Source: Flavobacteriales bacterium
GTDB lineage: Bacteria > Bacteroidota > Bacteroidia > Flavobacteriales_D > Sanyastnellaceae
DNA length: 64,000 bases
Reading direction: 5' to 3'
Assembly (NCBI GenBank): GCA_016722445.1
Contig: JADKIZ010000002.1
Span: 248,001-312,000 of the forward strand
Under the pieces are notes generated by a model, which did no database searches, was not told the origin of the DNA, and saw only the letters and a program-made list of their open reading frames with translations. Both the position numbers and the translations under genes were made by a program. Of this stretch, positions 8,766 to 15,622 are shown piece by piece. Positions within the stretch are counted from its first letter, which is position 1; each line of letters starts with the position of its first letter.

Positions 8766-9638
8766 ATGGCAAAAACTACATTAAGAATTGGCGGTGTACC
8801 GGAACACTTCAATCTACCCTGGCAACTTGCTGCAGAGCATGATATTTTCACCGCACAGGGTATTGAATTGTCATGGACATTTTATGCGGGTGGAACCGGT
8901 GCCATGACCAAAGCGCTGAGCAATGGAGAACTTGACATTGCGATTCTCCTGACAGAAGGTTTTGTATCAGCGGCAAGTCAGGGATTGAAAGCGCGAATTG
9001 CTAAAGTGTACATTGAAACCCCTTTGGTATGGGGAATTTATTCCGGCGCAAATTCCCGCATCAAGCTTGCAGATGAAGCTTTGAAAAAAAAATACGCCAT
9101 ATCGAGAATGGGATCCGGTTCACATCTCATGGCGATGATACACGCTCAACAAAAAGGAGCAGCACTGAATGATAAAAACTTCACCATCGTCAATAGTCTG
9201 CATGGCGCAGTGCAGTCGTTGGTAAAAAACGAAACCCAACTTTTTTTCTGGGAAAAATTCATGACACGTCCGCACGTCAAGAGCGGCGAACTCAATCTGG
9301 TGGGAGAATTCAGCGCACCATGGAGTGGATTTCTGGTGATCGTAAGTGAGAATGTGATGAAGTCACGACCAGATGACGTTCAACAACTCATGTCGATCAT
9401 GAATGCAGAGTGCATTTCTTTCAAACAAGACAATTCAAGCGTTGTGCATCTGCGCAAAAAATTCGACATGAGCATGCAAGAAGCTCGCACATGGTTGCGC
9501 AATACACAATGGAACTACGATTATCACATCGATCAACAAAGCCTCCTCAATGCACGTAATGCACTGGCTTCGGTAAATATGTGCAATGAAAAAATGAAAA
9601 TCGATAAACTCTGCTCACCTTGGATGAAAATCATATAG
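8766..9638 (+). CDS. Cytosolic substrate-binding-protein-fold protein (Ca3427/NMT1-like)
   Basis: 290 residues. The opening RIGGVPEHFNLPWQLAAE, followed by GTGAMTKALSNGELDIAILL and NSLHGAVQSLVKNETQLFFW, resembles type 2 periplasmic-binding-protein folds. It is closest in feel to the NMT1/SsuA and Ca3427-like group, which is found in bacteria and fungi. There is no signal peptide or lipobox: residues 1-10 are MAKTTLRIGG. No permease or ATPase gene is adjacent, so a classical ABC uptake role is unlikely and a cytosolic ligand-binding or enzymatic role is more plausible (inference). The gene is bracketed by heptamer repeats on both sides. Confidence 0.65.
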   Translation: MAKTTLRIGGVPEHFNLPWQLAAEHDIFTAQGIELSWTFYAGGTGAMTKALSNGELDIAILLTEGFVSAASQGLKARIAKVYIETPLVWGIYSGANSRIKLADEALKKKYAISRMGSGSHLMAMIHAQQKGAALNDKNFTIVNSLHGAVQSLVKNETQLFFWEKFMTRPHVKSGELNLVGEFSAPWSGFLVIVSENVMKSRPDDVQQLMSIMNAECISFKQDNSSVVHLRKKFDMSMQEARTWLRNTQWNYDYHIDQQSLLNARNALASVNMCNEKMKIDKLCSPWMKII

Positions 9639-9660
9639 GATTTAAGATTTAAAATTTAAG
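9639..9660. repeat. Heptamer repeat (GATTTAA)3
   Basis: gatttaa, gatttaa, aatttaa directly after the stop codon of the preceding gene. A different heptamer from the AATTCAT array that follows 14 nt later. Confidence 0.7.
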
Positions 9661-9673
9661 CTTCCTGCAGCTC

Positions 9674-9791
9674 AATTCATAATTCATAATTCATAATTCA
9701 TAATTCATAATTCATAATTCATAATTCATAATTCATAATTCATAATTCATAATTCATAATTCATAATTCATAATTCATAATTCATAATTCA
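9674..9791. repeat. Perfect heptamer tandem array (AATTCAT)16.9
   Basis: Sixteen exact 7-nt copies (9674-9785) plus six bases of a seventeenth, with no internal mismatch. The array ends at 9791, one base before the ATG of the DUF218 gene at 9793, so it forms most of that gene's leader. Because 7 is not a multiple of 3 and the unit yields TAA, every frame through it is closed. Confidence 0.97.
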
Positions 9792-9792
9792 A

Positions 9793-10419
9793 ATGCGCGC
9801 TCTCTGGTCCAAACGTTGGTTCAAAATCCTATCAGTCTTCATGCTGATATTGATTGTTCTTTTTCTTTTCAGAAATAAAATTCTGAGGGGAATGGGCAAT
9901 TATTTGGTAGCCGTTGATCCATTGGAGAAAACAGAAATGTGTTTTGTTTTGGGTGGCAATAGTTATGAACGCGGCATATCTGCCATCAAAGTCTTCGAAC
10001 AATTTCCTGATCAACAATTTGCGACAACCGGAGGTAACTATCCATATCAAATTCTTTGTTTAGATACCATGATGTTCGAAGCTGAACTCACCAAACATTG
10101 GATGGTAAGTCAAGGAATTCCTGCAACACAAATAGATACGTTGACCAGTGCTCATAGCACCATGGATGAATCGCATGAAATCTTACAGTTTTGTCAGCAA
10201 AGGGGCATAAAAAAAATCACCATCATATCGAGCTCATTTCATATGCGTCGTGTTCGATGGGTCTTTGAAGAAAAATTTGAAGAAGCCGGAATACAGATTA
10301 TTTTTCATGGTGCTGCTGCAGTCGATTATGATCAAAACAACTGGTGGCAAAATGAAGAAGGACTCATCATGGCGAATAACGAATTTGTCAAGTTGCTCTA
10401 CTATCTCGTGAAATACTGA
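9793..10419 (+). CDS. DUF218 / YdcF-SanA family membrane-anchored protein
   Basis: 208 residues. One N-terminal transmembrane helix (about 9-27, KILSVFMLILIVLFLF) is preceded by RSKRW-like basic residues, implying a single-pass inner-membrane protein with its domain outside. The DUF218 signature is clear: FVLGGNSYERG, FATTGG, LTSAHSTMDES and IKKITIISSSFHMRRVRWVF. This family includes E. coli YdcF, SanA and ElyC, linked to envelope integrity or peptidoglycan precursor handling; enzymatic activity is unproven. The start codon directly abuts the heptamer array 9674-9791 and a second inverted array follows the stop at 10421. Confidence 0.88.
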   Translation: MRALWSKRWFKILSVFMLILIVLFLFRNKILRGMGNYLVAVDPLEKTEMCFVLGGNSYERGISAIKVFEQFPDQQFATTGGNYPYQILCLDTMMFEAELTKHWMVSQGIPATQIDTLTSAHSTMDESHEILQFCQQRGIKKITIISSSFHMRRVRWVFEEKFEEAGIQIIFHGAAAVDYDQNNWWQNEEGLIMANNEFVKLLYYLVKY

Positions 10420-10420
10420 G

Positions 10421-10483
10421 GAATTATGAATTATGAGTTATGAGTTATGAATTATGAATTATGAATTATGGATGATGAATTGT
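10421..10483. repeat. Heptamer repeat (GAATTAT/GAGTTAT)9
   Basis: Nine consecutive 7-mers: gaattat, gaattat, gagttat, gagttat, gaattat x3, ggatgat, gaattgt. The reverse complement of the unit matches the AATTCAT array upstream of the DUF218 gene, so the gene is framed by inverted arrays. Confidence 0.9.
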
Positions 10484-10511
10484 GGGTGAGGGTGTGGGTG
10501 AGGGTGTGGGG
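10482..10511. repeat. G-rich 12-mer direct repeat
   Basis: gtgggtgagggt occurs twice in tandem (10482-10493 and 10494-10505), followed by gtgggg. It is strongly G-rich on the plus strand and adjoins the heptamer array. Confidence 0.8.
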
Positions 10512-10631
10512 TTGATGAAAAAAGGTTGAAAAAGGGCAACGCTAGATGATGATAAAGCACTCATGTTCACAACTTTGTCGATTACTCAAAAAAAATATTT
10601 CGGTAAAACAAGATAGCCCTTATTTGATCCG

Positions 10632-10639
10632 TAAATTTG
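10632..10639 (+). promoter_or_regulatory. Putative -7 element for the TPR gene
   Basis: TAAATTTG matches TAnnTTTG exactly, 30 nt before the ATG at 10670. No TTG sits at the expected -33 distance, so support is partial. Confidence 0.35.
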
Positions 10640-10669
10640 AGGTGACTAACATACCCTGACAATTAACAG

Positions 10670-12067
10670 ATGAGTGAAGAACACCGAGAACAGGATCATT
10701 CGATGCAACTGGTGAGCAGGTATGAGCAGATGCGCGAGAAGAATGAGTCTTATTACTTCGACGTAGAACAGTTCGAAGAAATTGTTGAATTTTATTTCGA
10801 CGATAATAAATACGCGAAGGCCCTTCAGGTCATCGAATACGCCTATACCCTATTTCCGGAAAATTTCACCTTGATGCTTCGGGAAGCTCAAATCCTGACA
10901 GGACTCGGACATTTGACCAAGGCATTGACAAGACTAAAGGTACTTGAGAAAATTGATGCCAATGAAGAAGTGTTATTGACCCTCGCCTCGATTTACAGTC
11001 AGCAACGCGAACATAAAACTGCGATTCAACTCCTGAAAAAGGCGTTGGCTTTAGGCACCAGAGAATACCAAGATGAGATCTATCTGGAAATCGCATTGGA
11101 ATATGAAAACATGGAGCGATTTGACAAGGCACAAGAAATTTTAGCCGAAGCCATATTGCTCAATCCTGAAAATGAAATTCTGTTGTACGAATTCGCATAT
11201 TGTTTGGATATCGGCGACAAAGCTGCGGAAGCGGTAGAGTTTTTCGCAAGATTCACTGAACATCATCCTTATAATTTTTCTGCATGGTATAATCTGGCCA
11301 ACGCTTATCAGAAGCTTGGACAATTGGAGGAAGCATTGGAAGCATATGACTTCTGCATCGCCATTCAGGAAGATTTTACACCTGCATACTACAACAAAGC
11401 TCACACGCTTTTCAAAATGGATCGTTTTCAGGAAGCCGTTCAGGTTTTTGAAGAGACCTATACATTCGAACAACCACAATCGCCCGTCTACTGTCATATT
11501 GGAGAGTGTTTTGAAAAAATGAATGAGCTCGATAAAGCTCTTTTTTACTACAGAAAAAGTATCTCACTCGATGAAAACAACGCAGATGCATTTCTTGGAA
11601 TGGGTATCACACTCGATTTGATGGAAAAGACTGTCGATGGACTTTCATACATCGAAAAAGCCATTCAGCTTGAACCGGAAAATCCGGACTATCAGGTTTT
11701 TCAAATGGAGTTTCTCAAAAAATTGGAAAGATTCGCTGAAGCCGAAGCCATCGGAGAAAGTTGTATCGTGCTTTTCCCGGACAATGAAGATATCTGGTTG
11801 GATTATTCCGATGTTTTCGCCCAACAAGGCGATATTCAGAAGGCCATGGATATCATCATTACTGGTTGGCAGAATTGCCCACAGAGCAATGATATCGGCT
11901 ATCGCAAAGTGGCTTATCTGATGATGAGTGGTAAAACTGCCGAAGCAGAAGAGTTGATGTTACGTCTGCACGCCACAAATCCCGAAGGACTCAAAGAACT
12001 TGAAGATTATTACCCGGAAATACGGACAAATCTGCTTTTTGTAGAAATATCGGGGCCAAAAACCTGA
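10670..12067 (+). CDS. Cytosolic tetratricopeptide repeat protein
   Basis: 465 residues with no signal peptide or membrane segment. From about residue 40 to 440 it is built from 34-residue helical repeats, roughly eleven TPRs. Typical units include AWYNLANAYQKLGQLEEALE and PVYCHIGECFEKMNELDKAL, with the expected small/aromatic pattern. It is acidic throughout. TPR solenoids mediate protein-protein contacts; the partner is not evident. Its stop is 116 nt upstream of comA on the same strand, which may or may not be one transcript, as a palindrome lies in that gap. Confidence 0.85.
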   Translation: MSEEHREQDHSMQLVSRYEQMREKNESYYFDVEQFEEIVEFYFDDNKYAKALQVIEYAYTLFPENFTLMLREAQILTGLGHLTKALTRLKVLEKIDANEEVLLTLASIYSQQREHKTAIQLLKKALALGTREYQDEIYLEIALEYENMERFDKAQEILAEAILLNPENEILLYEFAYCLDIGDKAAEAVEFFARFTEHHPYNFSAWYNLANAYQKLGQLEEALEAYDFCIAIQEDFTPAYYNKAHTLFKMDRFQEAVQVFEETYTFEQPQSPVYCHIGECFEKMNELDKALFYYRKSISLDENNADAFLGMGITLDLMEKTVDGLSYIEKAIQLEPENPDYQVFQMEFLKKLERFAEAEAIGESCIVLFPDNEDIWLDYSDVFAQQGDIQKAMDIIITGWQNCPQSNDIGYRKVAYLMMSGKTAEAEELMLRLHATNPEGLKELEDYYPEIRTNLLFVEISGPKT

Positions 12068-12124
12068 CCCGATTTTCACCCTAAAAACCACCAAAACCCA
12101 CGTGGCATGAGGAATGTCAGTAAT

Positions 12125-12137
12125 TGTACAATGTACA
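12125..12137. promoter_or_regulatory. 13-bp palindrome upstream of comA (possible operator)
   Basis: TGTACA-A-TGTACA is a perfect inverted repeat with a single central base, 46 nt before the comA ATG. A small dimeric regulator could bind it; no regulator gene is adjacent. Chance occurrence is possible. Confidence 0.3.
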
Positions 12138-12183
12138 CTTACTAATCTTACGATATTTGCCCACCCAAAAGACGATTGGCCTT

Positions 12184-12969
12184 ATGAATTTCAAGCTAAA
12201 AAACATTCCCGAAAGAACCAAAAAGGAAAGACAACACGGGCTTACCATGGTCATGGATAAAGGCCTCAGTTTACGCCAGGCAGAAGACCTGATTGACTCA
12301 GCAGAAGAACAGGTTGACATTGTGAAACTTGGTTTCGGAACCTCAGCTTTTGCTAAAAATGTGAAGGATAAAGTGAAACTTTATCACGAGGCCAATATGA
12401 GGGTTTATGTTGGCGGCACCTTATTCGAAGCCTTTCTGGTGCGCAATCAGCTTGATGACTACAAAAAATACATTGATAGTCTCGGTTTGCAAACCGTTGA
12501 GATTTCCGATGGAAGTATGGTTATTCCACATGATGAAAAATGTGAAATCATCACCTCATTCGCGAAGAACTACTGCGTGCTTTCAGAAGTAGGTTCTAAG
12601 GAAGAAGGTATCCTCATCTCCCCTGCCCGCTGGATCAAAATGATGCAGAATGAATTGATTGCAGGTTCCTGGAAAGTGATTGCAGAAGCAAGAGAAAGTG
12701 GCACTGTGGGAATCTATCGTCCAAGCGGACAAGCTCACGTGATGCTGATCAATAAGATCATTAAAAACGTCAAACCAGAAAATATCATTTGGGAAGCACC
12801 GAAAAAACCACAACAGGTTTACTTCATCAAACAATTTGGTGCCAATGTGAATCTCGGTAATATTGCCGAAAATGAAGTAATCCCGCTGGAGTGCCTCAGA
12901 ATAGGACTTCGTGGCGATACCTTTTTCGATTTTCAACCTGAAGATGTCGTAGCAAAATACAAAGCATAA
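12184..12969 (+). CDS. comA: Phosphosulfolactate synthase family protein
   Basis: 261 residues from ATG 12184; an in-frame upstream extension to 12124 is not family-like. Conserved features of the ComA (PSL synthase) TIM-barrel family are VDIVKLGFGTSA, VYVGGTLFEAF, TVEISDGSMVIP, LSEVGSKE and IAEARESGTVGIY. In methanogens ComA adds sulfite to phosphoenolpyruvate to give (R)-phosphosulfolactate, the first step of coenzyme M synthesis. Bacteroidota do not make coenzyme M by that route as far as is known. The product here may therefore feed sulfolactate, cysteate or sulfonolipid metabolism (inference). A rhodanese gene starts 2 nt after its stop, suggesting linked sulfur chemistry. Confidence 0.88.
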   Translation: MNFKLKNIPERTKKERQHGLTMVMDKGLSLRQAEDLIDSAEEQVDIVKLGFGTSAFAKNVKDKVKLYHEANMRVYVGGTLFEAFLVRNQLDDYKKYIDSLGLQTVEISDGSMVIPHDEKCEIITSFAKNYCVLSEVGSKEEGILISPARWIKMMQNELIAGSWKVIAEARESGTVGIYRPSGQAHVMLINKIIKNVKPENIIWEAPKKPQQVYFIKQFGANVNLGNIAENEVIPLECLRIGLRGDTFFDFQPEDVVAKYKA

Positions 12970-12971
12970 AC

Positions 12972-13289
12972 ATGAAATCCATCACTGTTGAACAACTGAA
13001 AACGTGGAAAGAAAACAACACCCCACACCAGTTGATTGATGTCCGTGAATTGTATGAAATTGAAACTTGCACCATAGGTGGTTTACATATTCCTATGGCG
13101 GAAGTGATGGACAGGGTCGCCGAAATCAACAAGGATATTCCAGTGATTATTCACTGCAAATCAGGTAGAAGATCCGAAGCAGTGGTTTATGAACTTGAGA
13201 GAAGATTTGGACTGTCCAATGTCTATACACTCTCAGGTGGAATCATGGCTTGGATCGATGCTGTAGACCACTCATTGATGAAATACTGA
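12972..13289 (+). CDS. Single-domain rhodanese-like sulfurtransferase
   Basis: 105 residues, one rhodanese domain. The start QLIDVRELYEIE matches the CH2A motif and the active-site loop is CKSGRRSEA with the catalytic Cys at about residue 59, as in GlpE/PspE-type enzymes. GGIMAWIDAVDHS ends the domain. These cytosolic proteins move sulfane sulfur between donors and thiols; with thiosulfate as donor, sulfite is released. The ATG lies only 2 nt beyond the comA stop, so the two are very likely translationally linked. Confidence 0.9.
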   Translation: MKSITVEQLKTWKENNTPHQLIDVRELYEIETCTIGGLHIPMAEVMDRVAEINKDIPVIIHCKSGRRSEAVVYELERRFGLSNVYTLSGGIMAWIDAVDHSLMKY

Positions 13290-13335
13290 TCGAGGTATTC
13301 GTTGCTCTTTCATTTCAGAATTTGCATTCGGGCTA

Positions 13336-14270
13336 TTACCGAATCACAAAACCCCTCGACAATTCATGTAGCATATTATCCGATCGTTCGACCTGAATGA
13401 TCAACACCGCCTTTTGATGTAGATTCATTTCACGATGAACTTGCTCAATCATTTCAAGACCATTCAAAACACTTACATCACGGTCATGAAAATGAAAAGG
13501 ACACATCCAACGCGACTTAGGTAGAACAAGCCATTGCTCAGGATCATGATCAAAAAAGGAAAGTTCTGTTCTATGAATGTACCAGCCGGCACTGTAATGA
13601 CGGTGAGCATCTGCCGGAGCAACAGGCATGGACAATGACTGCAACGGATGAAAAAATATCCTTTCAGCAAAACAGCTCTGCCTGGAATTTCTAGTCCATG
13701 TTCTTCTAAAAATTTCTTTCCCGGCGTCGTTCGAAACAAATTGACTTGTTTGCGCAACTTCTCCAATTTCAACTGAAGGCTATCAATGCCATTGGGTCCA
13801 ACCCATGTATTGCGTTTGGGCGAGTATGGCAGACCGATGTAATACTTGCATGCAGCTTCGAGATGAATCAATTCGCCATCTATCAAATCGCGTATAAGGA
13901 AATCCGCTTCACCCGATGCACCTGAATTCTCAAACCGAATATTCCGACCGATCAATTCAAAATGTGGACTTTGTTCAAACCAAAATGCCAATAGCGATTC
14001 GAATCTTTTTCCCAAAAGTTTGGCATCATCATCTTGGATAAAATTTTTCAAAGGTGAAGGATCGCTATCCAGTTGTTTTAACCAATCCAGATGCAATTCC
14101 AATTGCTGATCACACCACTCTTCATCGATGATCGGCAATTCTCCGCAATTTTCTTTGACCAAAGGAGCAGAAGCAATCGCCCAAGACAAAGCAGCGACGT
14201 CTGGATCATGAAATACTGGAAGTGCCTTGAGCAGCATGGGCACGAAAATAACGATTCCATGGCCATTCAT
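13336..14270 (-). CDS. DUF1853 family protein, interrupted by one frameshift
   Basis: Two minus-strand frames together make one DUF1853 protein. Frame one (14270-13473) carries LGKRFESLLAFWFEQSP, SGEADFLIRD, IHLEAACKYYIGLPY, WVGPNGIDSLQLKLEKL and AVLLKGYFF. The sequence then continues in the other frame (to 13336) as HPLQSLSMP, HYSAGWYIH and WLVLPKSRWMCPF, the family's usual C-terminus. The join is at a run of six T on the coding strand (plus-strand A run 13651-13656). One added T restores the frame, as would a -1 slip on T-TTT-TTC. MLLKALPVFHDP at 14237 is a better start than 14270. Fold features (acidic ExD...HLE...K) hint at a nuclease-like core, but function is unknown. Confidence 0.75.
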
Positions 14271-14488
14271 TTTGTTCGAAAATTTGGCACTTCAAGATGC
14301 GCCACATCCTAAAACCCAATCCGGACGGGCTTTCCGACGGTTATCCACATTTGTTTATAGATTGATGTTTCAAAGGAGGAACAGCAGAGTATCTTCGCAG
14401 CCGAATTCAAATCAGAGTTCAAACACACTCATTTTTGATTAACTGACAGGCCAAAGCACATGCTTGGTTCCGGTCAGATAAAAAAAAA

Positions 14489-15622
14489 ATGCCCAAAGAC
14501 AACTCCATCAAATCGGTCCTCATCATTGGTTCAGGACCTATCGTTATCGGACAAGCATGCGAATTTGACTACAGTGGATCACAAGCCGCACGGTCACTTC
14601 GTGAAGAAGGGATTGAAGTCACATTGATCAACAGCAATCCTGCCACCATCATGACAGATAAAGTTGTTGCTGACAATGTTTACCTGCAACCACTTGAGCC
14701 GGAAAGCATCATTCGTATTCTAGAAGAACATAAAATCGATGCGGTTTTGCCTACCATGGGCGGACAAACCGGATTGAATCTCGCCATGACATGCGAAGAA
14801 ATGGGCATCTGGAAAGAATACGGGGTGCGAATGATCGGAGTAGATACACAAGCCATCGAAATAACCGAAAACAGGGAAGCTTTCCGGAAATTGATGGGTG
14901 AAATCGGAGTTCCAATGGCTCCACAACAGACCGCAAAAAGCTTTCTCGAAGGAAAAGAAATTGCACAAGAATTTGGTTTTCCATTGTGTATTCGTCCTTC
15001 CTATACTCTTGGTGGTAGTGGTGCAGCACTTGTGCATACACAAAGTGAATTTGATCAGTTGCTAGATCGCGGACTTCACCTCTCTCCTATTCACGAGGTT
15101 ATGATCGATAAAGCGCTGATGGGCTGGAAAGAATTCGAATTGGAGTTGCTTCGCGATGCCAACGACAATGTAACCATTATTTGTTCCATCGAAAATTTTG
15201 ATCCAATCGGCATCCACACCGGAGATAGCATCACCGTTGCACCAGCCATGACACTTTCTGATACCACTTATCAGAAAATGCGCGATATGGCAATACGCAT
15301 GATGCGAGCCATTGGAAATTTTGCTGGTGGATGCAATGTTCAGTTTGCGGTCAGTCCTGATGATCAGGAAGACATCATCGCCATTGAAATCAATCCACGT
15401 GTTTCTCGCTCATCTGCCTTGGCCAGTAAAGCAACGGGCTATCCGATTGCTAAAATCGCATCGAAACTCGCCATTGGATATCATCTGGATGAATTGACCA
15501 ATCAGATTACCAAATCAACTTCTGCCTTTTTTGAGCCAACACTGGACTATGTCATTGTAAAAATTCCTCGTTGGAATTTCGACAAATTCCTGGCAGCAAT
15601 CGCGAGATCGGATTGCAAATGA
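14489..15622 (+). CDS. carB: Carbamoyl phosphate synthase large subunit, 5' part (frameshifted)
   Basis: Encodes the N-terminal carboxyphosphate half of CarB: GSGPIVIGQACEFDYSGSQA near residue 13, INSNPATIMTD, PTMGGQTGLNLA, FPLCIRPSYTLGGSGAALV, and the ATP-grasp metal motif AIEINPRVSRSSALASKATG. The frame is good to WNFDKF (15589), then runs into an unrelated tail and stops at 15622. The true continuation PGSNREIGLQMKSVGEVMG is in the next frame from about 15589. A single missing base around 15587-15590 explains the split. CarB with CarA makes carbamoyl phosphate from bicarbonate, glutamine-derived ammonia and 2 ATP for arginine and pyrimidine synthesis. No carA lies nearby. Confidence 0.92.
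   Translation: MPKDNSIKSVLIIGSGPIVIGQACEFDYSGSQAARSLREEGIEVTLINSNPATIMTDKVVADNVYLQPLEPESIIRILEEHKIDAVLPTMGGQTGLNLAMTCEEMGIWKEYGVRMIGVDTQAIEITENREAFRKLMGEIGVPMAPQQTAKSFLEGKEIAQEFGFPLCIRPSYTLGGSGAALVHTQSEFDQLLDRGLHLSPIHEVMIDKALMGWKEFELELLRDANDNVTIICSIENFDPIGIHTGDSITVAPAMTLSDTTYQKMRDMAIRMMRAIGNFAGGCNVQFAVSPDDQEDIIAIEINPRVSRSSALASKATGYPIAKIASKLAIGYHLDELTNQITKSTSAFFEPTLDYVIVKIPRWNFDKFLAAIARSDCK

Noticed and set aside
8706..10511. Heptamer arrays as remnants of an insertion sequence
   Set aside because: No transposase, no terminal inverted repeats with target duplications; the arrays are simple tandem repeats.
14341..14349. Perfect DnaA-box consensus TTATCCACA upstream of carB
   Set aside because: A single 9-mer is expected by chance about every 130 kb of double-stranded sequence; no cluster of boxes and no dnaA, dnaN or gidA nearby.
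14390..14397. TATCTTCG as a carB -7 element
   Set aside because: One mismatch to TAnnTTTG and the nearest TTG is 25 nt upstream, too far for a convincing promoter.
14489..15622. Naturally split CarB with two separate subunits
   Set aside because: Both frames read continuously through the junction and the family alignment resumes within one codon, so a single-base error or mutation fits better.
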